Numbered from the stretch's first letter, positions 48,111-58,072 are shown. The stretch: DNA of 64,000 nucleotides from JBMFVE01 sp049966155 (GCA_049966155.1 JBMFVE010000003.1:124001-188000); one strand, 5' to 3'. The notes: generated by a model not told the origin, from the sequence alone. Numbers and translations: made by a program.

Positions 48111-48914
48111 ATGGCGAAAGTCATTTCCATTGCCATACCAAAAGGTGGCGAGGGGAAAACAACAACAGCTGTTAATCTTGCAGCAAGTCTGGCTGCTTTC
48201 GAAAAAAGAGTGCTTTTGGTCGATGCAGACATCCTTGGAGCAAGTGGAACTTCGCTGGGCTATACAATTGACCAGATAAAAGTAGGGCTGTACGATGTTT
48301 TTAACTTTACTCACACTTTGACAAGGGTTATTCACAACACAGAATTAGCTTATCTGGATTTTGTCCCTTCGAATATATCATCTGCTCAGGTTGAAGAACG
48401 GTTTATGCGGCTCAGCGAGAACAGGACTGTTTTGAAGCTTGCCCTTCGGGAAGTTGACGCTCAGTACGATTACGTACTGATCGATTGCCCCCCTTTCCTC
48501 AGAGGGATTACCACGAATGCTTTGTGTGCATCTAATTCGGTGATTATTCCCATGCGCGCAAGTCACTTCTCGCTTGATTCAGTTATGAGGATGATGCGTT
48601 ATCTCAAATGGATACGTGAAACGGCAAATCCTCAAATCTACGTTGAAGGAATTCTTCTGACCATGCACGAGCCAAACACACGAGTTGCTGATATTACTGA
48701 ACGCGAACTACAAGCAAGATACTCACGCTTTTTATTCAAGACTTCAATTCCAAAGAATTCGGTTCTTGCTGAAGCGGGCTTTTTTGGGAAACCAATTCTT
48801 CTTTACAATATAAATTCAAAAGGAGCTCAGGCATATTTTCGACTTGCCAGAGAGTTAATTGACCGAGAGAGTGCTTTTAGTGGAAGCTCCAATTCGCCAA
48901 ACTCTGGTGTATGA
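48111..48914 (+). CDS. ParA/MinD-like ATPase
   Basis: 267 residues. Deviant Walker A KGGEGKTTT at 11-19, with Glu where Val or other small residues are usual; LLVDADILGASGTSLGY; Walker B VLIDCPPFL. No parB lies next to it, so a role in partition or in positioning some other cargo is open. It begins at the base after the FAH stop. Confidence 0.82.
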   Translation: MAKVISIAIPKGGEGKTTTAVNLAASLAAFEKRVLLVDADILGASGTSLGYTIDQIKVGLYDVFNFTHTLTRVIHNTELAYLDFVPSNISSAQVEERFMRLSENRTVLKLALREVDAQYDYVLIDCPPFLRGITTNALCASNSVIIPMRASHFSLDSVMRMMRYLKWIRETANPQIYVEGILLTMHEPNTRVADITERELQARYSRFLFKTSIPKNSVLAEAGFFGKPILLYNINSKGAQAYFRLARELIDRESAFSGSSNSPNSGV

Positions 48915-48967
48915 AACAACTTTTATATTTTAACACTCATTCCATTAAACTAATTTGATTCAACGAA

Positions 48968-51628
48968 ATGAACAGAGACATATCTAAGACTTATTTGGCC
49001 TCAGAAATTGAAGACAGGTGGTATAAATACTGGATGGAAAAGGGTATTTTTAAAGCAAAGGTGGATCCGCAAAAGAAACCATACTCGATGGTAATTCCGC
49101 CGCCCAATATTACGGGTATTTTGACCATGGGTCATGTCCTGAACAATACAATTCAGGATGTCCTTGTACGCTGGAAGCGCATGAAGGGTTATGAAGTATG
49201 CTGGGTTCCAGGTACAGATCATGCTGGAATAGCGACACAGAATGTTGTCGAGCGGCATCTGGCCAAAGAAGGGAAAGATCGCCATGCGTTAGGACGTGAA
49301 AAATTTCTTTCGCATGTATGGGAGTGGAAAGAACGATATGGTGGGACGATCATTAAGCAACTGAAAAAACTGGGTGTTTCATGTGATTGGTCACGTGAGA
49401 GATTTACAATGGATCCCGGTCTCTCTAATGCAGTTCAGGAGGTATTTGTTAAACTCTATGAGAAGGGTCTTATATATCGTGGAAAATATATCGTTAACTG
49501 GTGTCCCAAAGATCATACTGCCATCAGCGACGATGAAGTTGAGTATAGGGAACGAGACGGAAAACTTTATTATTTAAGGTATCCTTTTGAAAATAGTTCT
49601 GATTACATCGTCATCGCCACAACGCGTCCTGAAACAATGCTTGGAGATGTTGCTGTAGCCGTTAATCCCAAAGATGAAAGATATGAAGCGGTTATTGGAA
49701 AAAATTTAATATTGCCGCTTGTAGGTCGGAAGCTACCGGTTATTGCTGACGATTATGTAGAAAAGAGCTTCGGAACGGGAGTGGTTAAAATTACCCCTGC
49801 TCATGACCCGAATGATTTCATTATTGCCGAGAGGCATGGCCTTGAGAAAATTATGATAATGGACGAATCAGCGAGAATTAACGATAATGCTCCCGAAAAA
49901 TACCGAGGGCTTGATAGGTTTGAAGCAAGAAAGAGAATACTTGAAGATCTTGACTCCCTTGGGCTGGTAGAAAGGATTGAAGAATATAAATTAAACGTTG
50001 GAGAGTGCTACAGGTGTCATACCATAATTGAACCATATCTTTCCGACCAATGGTTTGTAAAGATGAAGCCACTTGCCGGACCAGCTCTTGAAGCTGTGAG
50101 GAGAGGCAAAATAAGATTCCATCCTGATAAGTGGATTAAAACTTATGAGCACTGGATGGAAAACATCCGTGACTGGTGTATAAGCAGGCAACTCTGGTGG
50201 GGACACAGAATACCGGTCTGGTACTGCAGTAATTGTGGAGAATTCGTGGTCAGCAAGCAGCATCCCGAACAGCCCTGTCGAAAATGCGGCGGATCCTCAT
50301 ACCGTCAGGATGAAGATGTCCTTGATACATGGTTTTCATCATGGTTATGGCCTTTTTCCGTATTCGGCTGGCCTGAGGAAACAGACGACCTTAAATATTT
50401 TTATCCCACTGATACACTTGTCACGGGCCCTGACATAATTTTTTTCTGGGTTGCAAGAATGATCATGTCAGGCATTGAGTTTATGGGTGAAGTGCCTTTT
50501 CATGACGTGTACTTTACAAGCATCATTAGAGACGCACAAGGTAGAAAAATGTCTAAGTCGTTAGGCAACTCTCCTGATCCGCTTGATGTGATTGCAGAAT
50601 ATGGAGCAGATGCTTTGAGGTTTACCATACTTTATCTGGCACCATTAGGGCAGGATGTCTTGTTTTCAACAGACAAATGTGAGATAGGTAGGAATTTTGC
50701 AAATAAGGTCTGGAATGCAGCGCGGTTTCTTATCATGAACCGCAATAAGCTTGGAATTAGGTCAGCTCCAGATCCATCAATTCTCGACTTTGCGGACAAA
50801 TGGATTGTCAGCAGGCTCAATCGGGTAATTTCAGAAATTGATAGATCTCTGAGTTCATTTAGAATTAACGACGCAACAAAAATCCTTTATGACTTTATCT
50901 GGCATGACTACTGCGACTGGTATTTAGAAATGGTTAAGGAACGACTTGATCAAAACATTAGTGATCTTGATCGCTCCAAGGTTTTAGCGAATGCAATTTC
51001 TATTTTTGAATCGTCATTAAAGATGCTCCACCCAGTAATGCCATTTATAACCGAAGAATTGTATAATGTGATAACAGGGGGGAGGAGTGAAAGCATCTCA
51101 ACTGAAGAATTTCCTGAGGCCGAAAACAGGTTTGTGAGCGATTCCATAGAAGGAAACATGTCCCTGATTCAGGGAATCATCACAGCTGTGCGAGCCATGC
51201 GAAAAGAAGCCGGGATAAAACCGTCTGTTCTAATTGATCTTGTTGTCATTCCTAATAACGAGGAAGCACTTAATGTAATCACATCAAATGAAGCTTATAT
51301 ACGCAGACTTGCAAAAGTAAAGAGCTGTGAAATTGGATTGAGGCTTAAGAAACCAAGGCCATCGTCAAGTGCAGTTGTACTTGGGAATGAGTTGTTCATT
51401 CCGTTGAAAGGTTTGCTGGATCTGGACGCGGAAAAGTATAGGCTGGAAAAGGAAATTGCACGGTTGGCCGAAATGATAGACGGCATAGAGAAAAAGCTGA
51501 ACAACGAGCAGTTTGTCAAAAGGGCTCCAGCACAGGTAATTGAGAAAGAGCGTGTTAAGCTGAACTCAATGAAGCTGTCTCTCACAAAGCTGCGGGAGAA
51601 TTACAAATCAATGGAGTCCAATGGCTGA
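48968..51628 (+). CDS. valS: Valine--tRNA ligase
   Basis: 886 residues. HIGH-type motif PPPNITGILTMGH near 45-57, editing domain with ATTRPETMLGDVAVAV, KMSKS near 527 in GRKMSKSLGNSPDP, anticodon domain, and C-terminal coiled coil (DAEKYRLEKEIARLAEMI) that binds tRNA. Editing site looks complete. Confidence 0.96.
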   Translation: MNRDISKTYLASEIEDRWYKYWMEKGIFKAKVDPQKKPYSMVIPPPNITGILTMGHVLNNTIQDVLVRWKRMKGYEVCWVPGTDHAGIATQNVVERHLAKEGKDRHALGREKFLSHVWEWKERYGGTIIKQLKKLGVSCDWSRERFTMDPGLSNAVQEVFVKLYEKGLIYRGKYIVNWCPKDHTAISDDEVEYRERDGKLYYLRYPFENSSDYIVIATTRPETMLGDVAVAVNPKDERYEAVIGKNLILPLVGRKLPVIADDYVEKSFGTGVVKITPAHDPNDFIIAERHGLEKIMIMDESARINDNAPEKYRGLDRFEARKRILEDLDSLGLVERIEEYKLNVGECYRCHTIIEPYLSDQWFVKMKPLAGPALEAVRRGKIRFHPDKWIKTYEHWMENIRDWCISRQLWWGHRIPVWYCSNCGEFVVSKQHPEQPCRKCGGSSYRQDEDVLDTWFSSWLWPFSVFGWPEETDDLKYFYPTDTLVTGPDIIFFWVARMIMSGIEFMGEVPFHDVYFTSIIRDAQGRKMSKSLGNSPDPLDVIAEYGADALRFTILYLAPLGQDVLFSTDKCEIGRNFANKVWNAARFLIMNRNKLGIRSAPDPSILDFADKWIVSRLNRVISEIDRSLSSFRINDATKILYDFIWHDYCDWYLEMVKERLDQNISDLDRSKVLANAISIFESSLKMLHPVMPFITEELYNVITGGRSESISTEEFPEAENRFVSDSIEGNMSLIQGIITAVRAMRKEAGIKPSVLIDLVVIPNNEEALNVITSNEAYIRRLAKVKSCEIGLRLKKPRPSSSAVVLGNELFIPLKGLLDLDAEKYRLEKEIARLAEMIDGIEKKLNNEQFVKRAPAQVIEKERVKLNSMKLSLTKLRENYKSMESNG

Positions 51629-51710
51629 TCTTCTTTTTTGAAAGCCGACAGTGCTTCATTATATTAAAAATTGAACGTTTCATAAAAAGTAAATCATTTT
51701 TTAAGTTATT

Positions 51711-53549
51711 ATGGAAATATCATCAACAATGTTTTCAGTTCGTGGACACCAGAGATCTCATACCTGCGGAGAACTTAGAGCTTCACACATCGGTAGTAAA
51801 GTTACCTTGAACGGATGGGTTGATAAAAGACGTGATCTGGGAGGGCTTATTTTTGTTGATATTCGTGACCGATACGGAAAGACCCAGGTGGTGTTTAATC
51901 CGCAAAGAAATGAGGAAGTTTATCAAAGAGCGAAACAACTTCGGAGCGAAGATGTAATATCTGTCAGTGGACGGGTTGAACGTCGCCCTGAAGGGACAGA
52001 AAATGAAAATATGCCGACAGGTGAAATTGATGTTCTTGCTGATGAACTTATAGTTTTAAATGAATCGGAAACTCCACCATTTCCAATTGAGCCAGACATA
52101 GATGTTAGTGAGGACATAAGGCTGAAGTACAGATATCTTGATCTGCGCCGTGAACCAATGCAAAGAAACTTAGCTGTCAGGCATAAAATGGCGCAGGCAA
52201 CACGAAGATATTTTGATCACCTGAATTTCCTGGAAATTGAAACACCTTTTCTTATGAAAAGCACGCCTGAGGGGGCGCGTGATTACCTTGTGCCAAGCAG
52301 AATACATCCAGGAAAATTTTACGCCCTTCCCCAATCTCCACAGACATACAAACAAATATTAATGGTTTCGGGGTTCGATCGCTATTTCCAGATTGTGAAA
52401 TGTTTCAGAGACGAGGACCTTCGCGCAGATCGGCAGCCTGAATTCACCCAGATTGACATTGAAATGTCTTTTGTAATTGAGGAAGACATTTATCAGTTAG
52501 CAGAAGGGTTGATGAAAAATTTGTTCAAGGAAGTGAAAGGCATTGATATTGAAACTCCCTTTCCAAGACTGACATACGATGAAGCTATAAGAAAATATGG
52601 CAGTGATAAGCCAGACCTGAGATTTGGGTTAGAAATATTTGATGTAACAGAGGAAGTGAAGGGATCTTCCTTTAAAATTTTTGAAGATAGCATGAAAAAT
52701 GGCGGGCGGGTTTGCGGACTTAATTTAAAGGGCCAATCGGGACTCAGTCGGAAGCAAATTGATGAATTGTCGGACCTGGCGAAGAGTTGTGGTGCGACCG
52801 GCTTAGTTCATTTTAAGGTGAATCAGGATGCACTGGATTCATCTACAGTGAAGTTTTTCACTTCAAAACAATTGGAGTTGATCAGGGAAAAAAGCGGTGC
52901 GTCAAATGGAGATCTTCTTTTGTTAATAACGCAACCTATGGAAAGCATTTACCAGATATTGGGTCAATTGAGATTAGAATTAGCAAAGAAGTTTGATCTA
53001 ATTGATCGTAACAAGGACGCCTTACTCTGGGTCACAAAATTTCCTCTCTTTGAATGGTCAGAGGATGAAAAACGATTTACCGCAATGCACCATCCATTTA
53101 CATCACCTGATGAAGAAGATGTGCATTTATTGTATGAGGGATTAAATGAGTTTGCAAACATAGGGAGATGGGAGCGTAAAAACCCACTGAACAAAATCAA
53201 AGCCCGCGCATACGACCTCGTCTGGAATGGGAACGAAATTGCCGGCGGAAGTATAAGAATTTTTCACCCCGAGCTTCAAGCAGCAATGTTTAAATGTCTT
53301 GGTATTTCAAATGAAGATGCTGAAAGAAAGTTTGGTTTTCTTCTCGAAGCATTTAAGTATGGAGCCCCACCACACGGTGGTATTGCATTTGGTTTTGACA
53401 GACTGGTTGTCCTTTTTACAGGTAGCAAGTCAATTCGAGATGTCATAGCATTTCCAAAGACAAGTAGCGCTGTTTCACTGATGGATGAAGCACCAGGTGA
53501 GGTCTCTTTTGAACAACTTGAAGAACTTCATATAAGAATTGTCCGGTAG
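51711..53549 (+). CDS. aspS: Aspartate--tRNA ligase
   Basis: 612 residues, class II synthetase of the bacterial type. N-terminal anticodon OB fold (GWVDKRRDLGGLIFVDIRDR), motif 2 FRDEDLRADRQPEFTQID, the bacterial GAD insertion at about 300-430, motif 3 GIAFGFDRLVVLFTG. Non-discriminating use with GatCAB is possible but cannot be decided here. Confidence 0.96.
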   Translation: MEISSTMFSVRGHQRSHTCGELRASHIGSKVTLNGWVDKRRDLGGLIFVDIRDRYGKTQVVFNPQRNEEVYQRAKQLRSEDVISVSGRVERRPEGTENENMPTGEIDVLADELIVLNESETPPFPIEPDIDVSEDIRLKYRYLDLRREPMQRNLAVRHKMAQATRRYFDHLNFLEIETPFLMKSTPEGARDYLVPSRIHPGKFYALPQSPQTYKQILMVSGFDRYFQIVKCFRDEDLRADRQPEFTQIDIEMSFVIEEDIYQLAEGLMKNLFKEVKGIDIETPFPRLTYDEAIRKYGSDKPDLRFGLEIFDVTEEVKGSSFKIFEDSMKNGGRVCGLNLKGQSGLSRKQIDELSDLAKSCGATGLVHFKVNQDALDSSTVKFFTSKQLELIREKSGASNGDLLLLITQPMESIYQILGQLRLELAKKFDLIDRNKDALLWVTKFPLFEWSEDEKRFTAMHHPFTSPDEEDVHLLYEGLNEFANIGRWERKNPLNKIKARAYDLVWNGNEIAGGSIRIFHPELQAAMFKCLGISNEDAERKFGFLLEAFKYGAPPHGGIAFGFDRLVVLFTGSKSIRDVIAFPKTSSAVSLMDEAPGEVSFEQLEELHIRIVR

Positions 53550-53605
53550 TAAATGAACATTATTAAAACTTGCCATTTTACCTGTTAAAATGAAAGAGGA
53601 AGTGT

Positions 53606-56002
53606 ATGAAGAGTTCCATACTCTTGATTATGTTTTCCTGGACCCTTCTTGGGATGGGAAATAAATCAATGGGAAAAACTGGAGAATATCCTATCATTCA
53701 ACGTGAGAAAAAGTCTATCACATTTATTTATAGGAATAAGAATGTGAAGATTGAAATGTTTGCTCCTGGTATCGTTCATCTTTCAATTTATGGGAATATA
53801 CAACCGCGAAAATCGTTTGCAGTTATTGAGGCTCCTGTTGAAATTCCGGATAACATTTTAAAAGAGGATGATAAACAGACTATCCTGAAGCTTCCAGGAG
53901 GCACATTTGTGTACGATAATAACAACGCAACCTTCCTGTTTAAACCTTACGGGAAAAATCGGCCGCAGCCGCTCGATATGAAGTCGTGGTCAGTAAATGA
54001 CACGTCTGTAAGTGCTCTCTTCGGTATAAATGGAGCCAAAAACTTCTATGGGTTGGGAGAAAAGACACTTCCATACAATAAGTATGGGAGCAGCTGTGTG
54101 ATGTGGAACTCAGATTTTCCTGCATACTCGGCATATCATGATCCGCTTTATGAAAGTATTCCTTTCATTTTAAAGGCTGATACACATGGGGCTTACGGAT
54201 TGTTTATGGACAACACTTCCAGGTCCAGTTTCGATATCGGGAAGAGTAACCCGGAATTAATAAAATACCACGCATCCGGTGGAACTTTAGAAATATATCT
54301 TTTGACGGGCGACTCTCCAGGAAAGGTAGTCGAGGCTTTTGCAAGCCTGACAGGCAGGATGCCGATGCCTCCAATATGGGCACTTGGGTATCAGCAGTCG
54401 AGGTGGAGCTACTACCCTGAGGAACGGGTTATTAAACTTGCGAGGGATTTCAGGGAGAAGAATATCCCCTGTGATGTCATTTATCTTGACATTGATTACA
54501 TGAACGGCTACAGATGTTTCACCTGGAGTCCTAAGAATTTTCCCACGCCGAAAGAGATGTTAAAACAGCTTCATGCAGATGGATTCAAAGTTGTTACAAT
54601 AATAGATCCGGGGATCAAAATGGACAGTAGCTATGGAGTCTACAAATCAGGGTTAAACGAGGATATTTTCGTGCGCAGGAATAATGGTGGATTGTATACA
54701 GGGCAGGTCTGGCCTGGTGATTGTGTTTTCCCGGATTTCCTGAACGCTAAAGCACGCAACTGGTGGGGAGAGCAGTATACCGTTCTGGTAAACGATGGTG
54801 TTGATGGATTCTGGAATGATATGAACGAACCGAGCATTTTCAATGCGCCGAATAAGACATTTCCACCAGACGTCATTCACAAGCTGGATGATGGCAGCAC
54901 GGCTTTGCATTCGGAAGTACACAATGTATACGGGATGGAAATGGCACGTGGCACAAGGGAAGGATTGGAAAAAATCGAACCGCAAAAGAGGCCTTTTGTC
55001 CTTACCCGTGCCAATTACGCAGGGGGACAAAGATTTTCGGCAATGTGGACAGGGGACAATTTTGCAAGTTTTGCTCATCTCAAACTTGCACTGGCGATGT
55101 ATTTAAATATTGGAGTGAGTGGCCAGCCTTTCGTAGGAAGTGATGTCGGCGGGTTCGTAGGGAATCCCGATCCTGAACTTTTCACAAGATGGCTTGAGCT
55201 TGGCGTTTTTACCCCGTTGTTCCGAACCCACAGTGTGATTGATTCCAGGCCACGTGAGCCATGGGCATTTGGGAGGGAGTATGAAGATATAAACAGAGAA
55301 GTTATTGGCAGAAGATACGCACTCCTACCTGAAATTTACACTGCATTTCACAATTCGTCTGAGACCGGGCTCCCAATTGTTATGCCTCTATATTTGAACT
55401 TTCCGGAAGATGAGAAGTCGTATGAGATCAAAGATGAGTTCATTTTTGGAAATAAGCTTCTGGTGGCACCTGTTCTCGATTCGAGCATTACCAGTCGGTC
55501 GGTGTATTTACCTCAGGGTAATTGGTTTTATTTTTACGACGGTAGGATATTTACCGGCGGTGAACACATTGTTGAGGCTCCACTGGGCAAAACGCCTATA
55601 TTTGTTAAAGAAGGCAACATCGTTTTTCAGCAAAATGTGGTACCATCGACCGCCACGCCACCTGATACATTGATTATATCGGCTTACGGAAATAGGGAGT
55701 CGGCTGGCTCATTATATTTTGACGATGGAAAGAGTATGAGTTATAAAAACGGGGAATTCACAATTTTAAATCTGAATCGTCTGGGGAATGAAATATCTTT
55801 CAATTTCATTGGAAGCTACAAGCCTCAGTACAAAACCATAAGGCTAATTTTGTATGGAACAGGGTATGGTTTACCAAAAGAAATATTCGTAACGGAAAAA
55901 TCGGGAATAGTGAACCACTACGCGTCAAGGAAGATAGAAACAGGCGCACTTGAATTTGAATTTCCATTCAATATCTCAATTCGGAGAGTATTGATAAAAT
56001 AG
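53606..56002 (+). CDS. Secreted GH31 alpha-glucosidase-like hydrolase
   Basis: 798 residues. Signal-like N-terminus, an N-terminal beta-sandwich (FYGLGEKT and DNTSRSSFDIG), and a TIM barrel with IWALGYQQSRWSYYPE and CDVIYLDIDYMNGY. The nucleophile Asp is near 405 in GFWNDMNEPS; the acid/base region is in MWTGDN; the RTHSVIDSRPREPW block also fits. It would release alpha-linked sugars in the periplasm or outside. No lipobox Cys is seen. An isolated gene, followed by a 405-base gap. Confidence 0.9.
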   Translation: MKSSILLIMFSWTLLGMGNKSMGKTGEYPIIQREKKSITFIYRNKNVKIEMFAPGIVHLSIYGNIQPRKSFAVIEAPVEIPDNILKEDDKQTILKLPGGTFVYDNNNATFLFKPYGKNRPQPLDMKSWSVNDTSVSALFGINGAKNFYGLGEKTLPYNKYGSSCVMWNSDFPAYSAYHDPLYESIPFILKADTHGAYGLFMDNTSRSSFDIGKSNPELIKYHASGGTLEIYLLTGDSPGKVVEAFASLTGRMPMPPIWALGYQQSRWSYYPEERVIKLARDFREKNIPCDVIYLDIDYMNGYRCFTWSPKNFPTPKEMLKQLHADGFKVVTIIDPGIKMDSSYGVYKSGLNEDIFVRRNNGGLYTGQVWPGDCVFPDFLNAKARNWWGEQYTVLVNDGVDGFWNDMNEPSIFNAPNKTFPPDVIHKLDDGSTALHSEVHNVYGMEMARGTREGLEKIEPQKRPFVLTRANYAGGQRFSAMWTGDNFASFAHLKLALAMYLNIGVSGQPFVGSDVGGFVGNPDPELFTRWLELGVFTPLFRTHSVIDSRPREPWAFGREYEDINREVIGRRYALLPEIYTAFHNSSETGLPIVMPLYLNFPEDEKSYEIKDEFIFGNKLLVAPVLDSSITSRSVYLPQGNWFYFYDGRIFTGGEHIVEAPLGKTPIFVKEGNIVFQQNVVPSTATPPDTLIISAYGNRESAGSLYFDDGKSMSYKNGEFTILNLNRLGNEISFNFIGSYKPQYKTIRLILYGTGYGLPKEIFVTEKSGIVNHYASRKIETGALEFEFPFNISIRRVLIK

Positions 56003-56276
56003 GGGTCAACACCGCTGCTGTTTCTCTGAAATTTGAATTAGATAGATACGATTACCTATGTCAATCGATCCTTTATCATAATCTTTCCTTATAGCTCATA
56101 AACTTCTCACATTCTTATCTATTTTAATTGTCTATCTTTCCTCCTACAGCTACATTCTCCTTTATTTAGGGGGCAATTGTGTAACGAAATCGAAATAAGT
56201 GATTACGAAAAAGAAACATACTTATCCACCCCGGGTTAAAAATGTCTATTTTTAAATGATTTTAGCATATTTTTTC
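56003..56276. other. Intergenic region, no gene seen
   Basis: A/T-rich stretch of about 275 bases between the glucosidase gene and the sigma-54 promoter. I found no open frame, strong hairpin or T-tract. Upstream activator sites for a sigma-54 enhancer-binding protein would be expected here but cannot be recognised by eye. Confidence 0.6.
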
Positions 56277-56292
56277 TGGCACGAGTCTTGCA
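56277..56292 (+). promoter_or_regulatory. Sigma-54 (RpoN) promoter
   Basis: TGGCACGAGTCTTGCA is a full match to the -24/-12 consensus TGGCACG-N4-TTGCA, with GG and GC ten bases apart. Initiation would fall near 56303, giving a leader of about 105 bases before the first subunit gene. Leader bases 56319-56324 (CCGAGC region) can pair with GCTCGG near 56368-56373, and GCGGC (56361-56365) with GCCGC (56373-56377), two competing stems. No T-tract follows. Confidence 0.85.
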
Positions 56293-56407
56293 TGTTAAGG
56301 TATTGAAGCTAGAAGAGACCCGAGCAAGTTCTTCAGAAATTTTGAAAAAGTTTTTAAATGGCGGCGGGCTCGGCCGCAAGTTCAACAATTAATAAAAGGA
56401 GAAAAAG

Positions 56408-56893
56408 ATGAAGAAGTTAATGTTAGGAATAACGTTACTGTCCACTTTGCTGGTGGCAGGCCAGATATCATTTGCTCAAAGCAGCGCTGCTGCCAGCGTT
56501 AGTGTAAACGCGAATGTGATAGCTTCCCTCTCAATTACCCCCTCTACAGCAACACTTAATTTTGGTGACGTTGCACAGGGAACTTCACCTGTAGTTGCAC
56601 CTGCCAGCGGTATAGCCTTTACTGTAGCTGGTGAGCCAAATCATACGGCTACACTGGTCTATAATTCAACGTTGCAACTCAATGGACCCAATGGTGCGAC
56701 ATTGACATTCACCGCCAATGTCATAGGAAATACCACTAATTCTACTTCAGGTGCTACCTCATTTCCATCAGGCATCACTCTCAACGGTTCAGGCAATTAC
56801 TACTTATGGCTTGGTGGCGGTCTTGGGAGTATTCCCGCAAATCAAGCGACAGGGGCATACAGCGGAAACTACACAATCGCGGTTCACTACTGA
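56408..56893 (+). CDS. DUF4402-like secreted fibre subunit 1 (probable major)
   Basis: 161 residues. Signal peptide ends at SFAQ. The mature part starts with an alternating strand ASVSVNANVIASLSI, followed by LNFGDVAQG, and ends GAYSGNYTIAVHY. This layout, a Cys-free immunoglobulin-like domain with a C-terminal GxYxG strand, is that of DUF4402 proteins and pilin-like subunits. Strong ribosome site AAAAGGAG lies 8 bases before the ATG. First gene after the sigma-54 promoter and followed by a hairpin terminator, which suggests it is the major subunit. Confidence 0.8.
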   Translation: MKKLMLGITLLSTLLVAGQISFAQSSAAASVSVNANVIASLSITPSTATLNFGDVAQGTSPVVAPASGIAFTVAGEPNHTATLVYNSTLQLNGPNGATLTFTANVIGNTTNSTSGATSFPSGITLNGSGNYYLWLGGGLGSIPANQATGAYSGNYTIAVHY

Positions 56894-56943
56894 TATTGAG
56901 ATGAACTGTGCCGGTCTGGTTTCATAGGCAGTCACATTTTAAC

Positions 56944-56981
56944 AAAGGCTCGGTGCTGAAATTTGTGCTGAGCCTTTTTTT
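56944..56981 (+). terminator. Terminator-like hairpin inside the start region of subunit 2
   Basis: AAAGGCTC (56944-56951) pairs perfectly with GAGCCTTT (56970-56977) around an 18-base loop and runs into seven T. It lies 50 bases after the subunit 1 stop and within the signal peptide codons of subunit 2, so it may be a partial terminator that lets some transcription through. Confidence 0.7.
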
Positions 56982-57462
56982 ATTATGGAACTCGACCGTA
57001 AAAATAGGGCTATCTCAGTCCAATGCTGCTACAATCTCAGTTATGGCCTCGGTTGTTCAATCAATATCTGTTTCTACTTCGGGTGGTGCTGATGGCCAGG
57101 GTAACCTTGACTTCGGAATTACAGTGGTAAACAGAAATGTTACAGTCAATCCAAATACAAACCCAGCTGCATGTATTTTTACAGTAAACGGCGCAGCTGG
57201 ACACACATTTACGGTTACATACTCAAACCCGGGTGTTTTATTGTCAGATGGCCAGGGGAACAGTTTGACTTTTATTCCGGTTTTGGTTGGTTCCTCTTCT
57301 TCTAGCTCGCAGGGGACAGCGGCGCCTGTTTCAAGTGGAGCCACTCTGGCTCTTAACTCAACAGGCGCCTATTATTTCTGGCTGGGCGGTTCGGTGTATG
57401 TCCCAAACGGTCAGCAGGAAGGAACATATAGCGGCATCTTTTCTTTGACGGCAACTTATTAG
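56953..57462 (+). CDS. DUF4402-like secreted fibre subunit 2
   Basis: About 169 residues if started at GTG 56953; GTG 56908 would add 15 residues, GTG 56965 would remove four. The hydrophobic core of the signal peptide (FVLSLFLLW) is encoded by the hairpin and T-tract. Mature part: ATISVMASVVQSISV, LDFGITVV, then a Ser-rich loop (SSSSSSQG) and a terminal GTYSGIFSLTATY. A single Cys (AACIF) is present. Same build as the other subunits; sits two genes before the chaperone. Confidence 0.72.
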   Translation: MLKFVLSLFLLWNSTVKIGLSQSNAATISVMASVVQSISVSTSGGADGQGNLDFGITVVNRNVTVNPNTNPAACIFTVNGAAGHTFTVTYSNPGVLLSDGQGNSLTFIPVLVGSSSSSSQGTAAPVSSGATLALNSTGAYYFWLGGSVYVPNGQQEGTYSGIFSLTATY

Positions 57463-57470
57463 AATTGATA

Positions 57471-58040
57471 ATGAAAATTCCGCTTACATATATTCAAAAG
57501 ATCAGAATGATCAAAAAGGACCTTCAGCTTTCAGCTAAATTAATGGAGATTTTGTTCCTGTCCTTTATATTTTTTGTCCTCAATGAGTCTGCATTCTCTC
57601 AAACAACAAGCAGAACAATTACAATTGACGTTGTAAATGGGCTTTCACTTTTCGTTGATCATCAAATAGACTTTGGAGAGGTTGTGCAAAACAGCGGAGT
57701 TAAGAGTTTAACTGTCAATTCCCCTAATGCAGGTCATTTGACAATTACAGGCCAGGGGTTCAAAAGAGTATATGTAACTTTGACACCGCCATCAACCCTT
57801 GTAAGTGGGTCAAATTCAATTCCTTACACTCCCCTTGCCGCTTATAACAACAGCGCGGATAATCCCTCAGGAGCAACAGCAATACCCATTCCGCCCGGGA
57901 CAGCAAATTTTATATTGAAAGCCAGTTCAGTTAACTGGAGGTTGAGAAATGCATATATTTATCTTTTCGGCTCCATAAATGTTGCAAATGTTCCACCTGG
58001 AACTTATAATGGTACGTTCGTGGTTTCAGTCCATTATTGA
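57471..58040 (+). CDS. DUF4402-like secreted fibre subunit 3
   Basis: 189 residues from ATG 57471 (TTG 57465 is in frame). A long N-terminal basic stretch precedes the hydrophobic signal core ending ESAFSQ. Mature part begins TTSRTITIDVVNGLSL, has IDFGEVVQ, and ends GTYNGTFVVSVHY. Longer than subunit 1. Eight bases after subunit 2; overlap with the next frame's extension is of no weight. Confidence 0.75.
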   Translation: MKIPLTYIQKIRMIKKDLQLSAKLMEILFLSFIFFVLNESAFSQTTSRTITIDVVNGLSLFVDHQIDFGEVVQNSGVKSLTVNSPNAGHLTITGQGFKRVYVTLTPPSTLVSGSNSIPYTPLAAYNNSADNPSGATAIPIPPGTANFILKASSVNWRLRNAYIYLFGSINVANVPPGTYNGTFVVSVHY

Positions 58041-58072
58041 TACTTTTTTGGGTTCAGTCAGGACAGGATTGT

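Noticed and set aside
54653..55078. 141-codon minus-strand frame inside the GH31 gene
   Set aside because: Antisense shadow of a well conserved catalytic domain, with no ribosome site or recognisable product.
56361..56377. GCGGC/GCCGC hairpin as an attenuator before fibre subunit 1
   Set aside because: No T-tract follows, and the stem is only five pairs; noted under the promoter entry.
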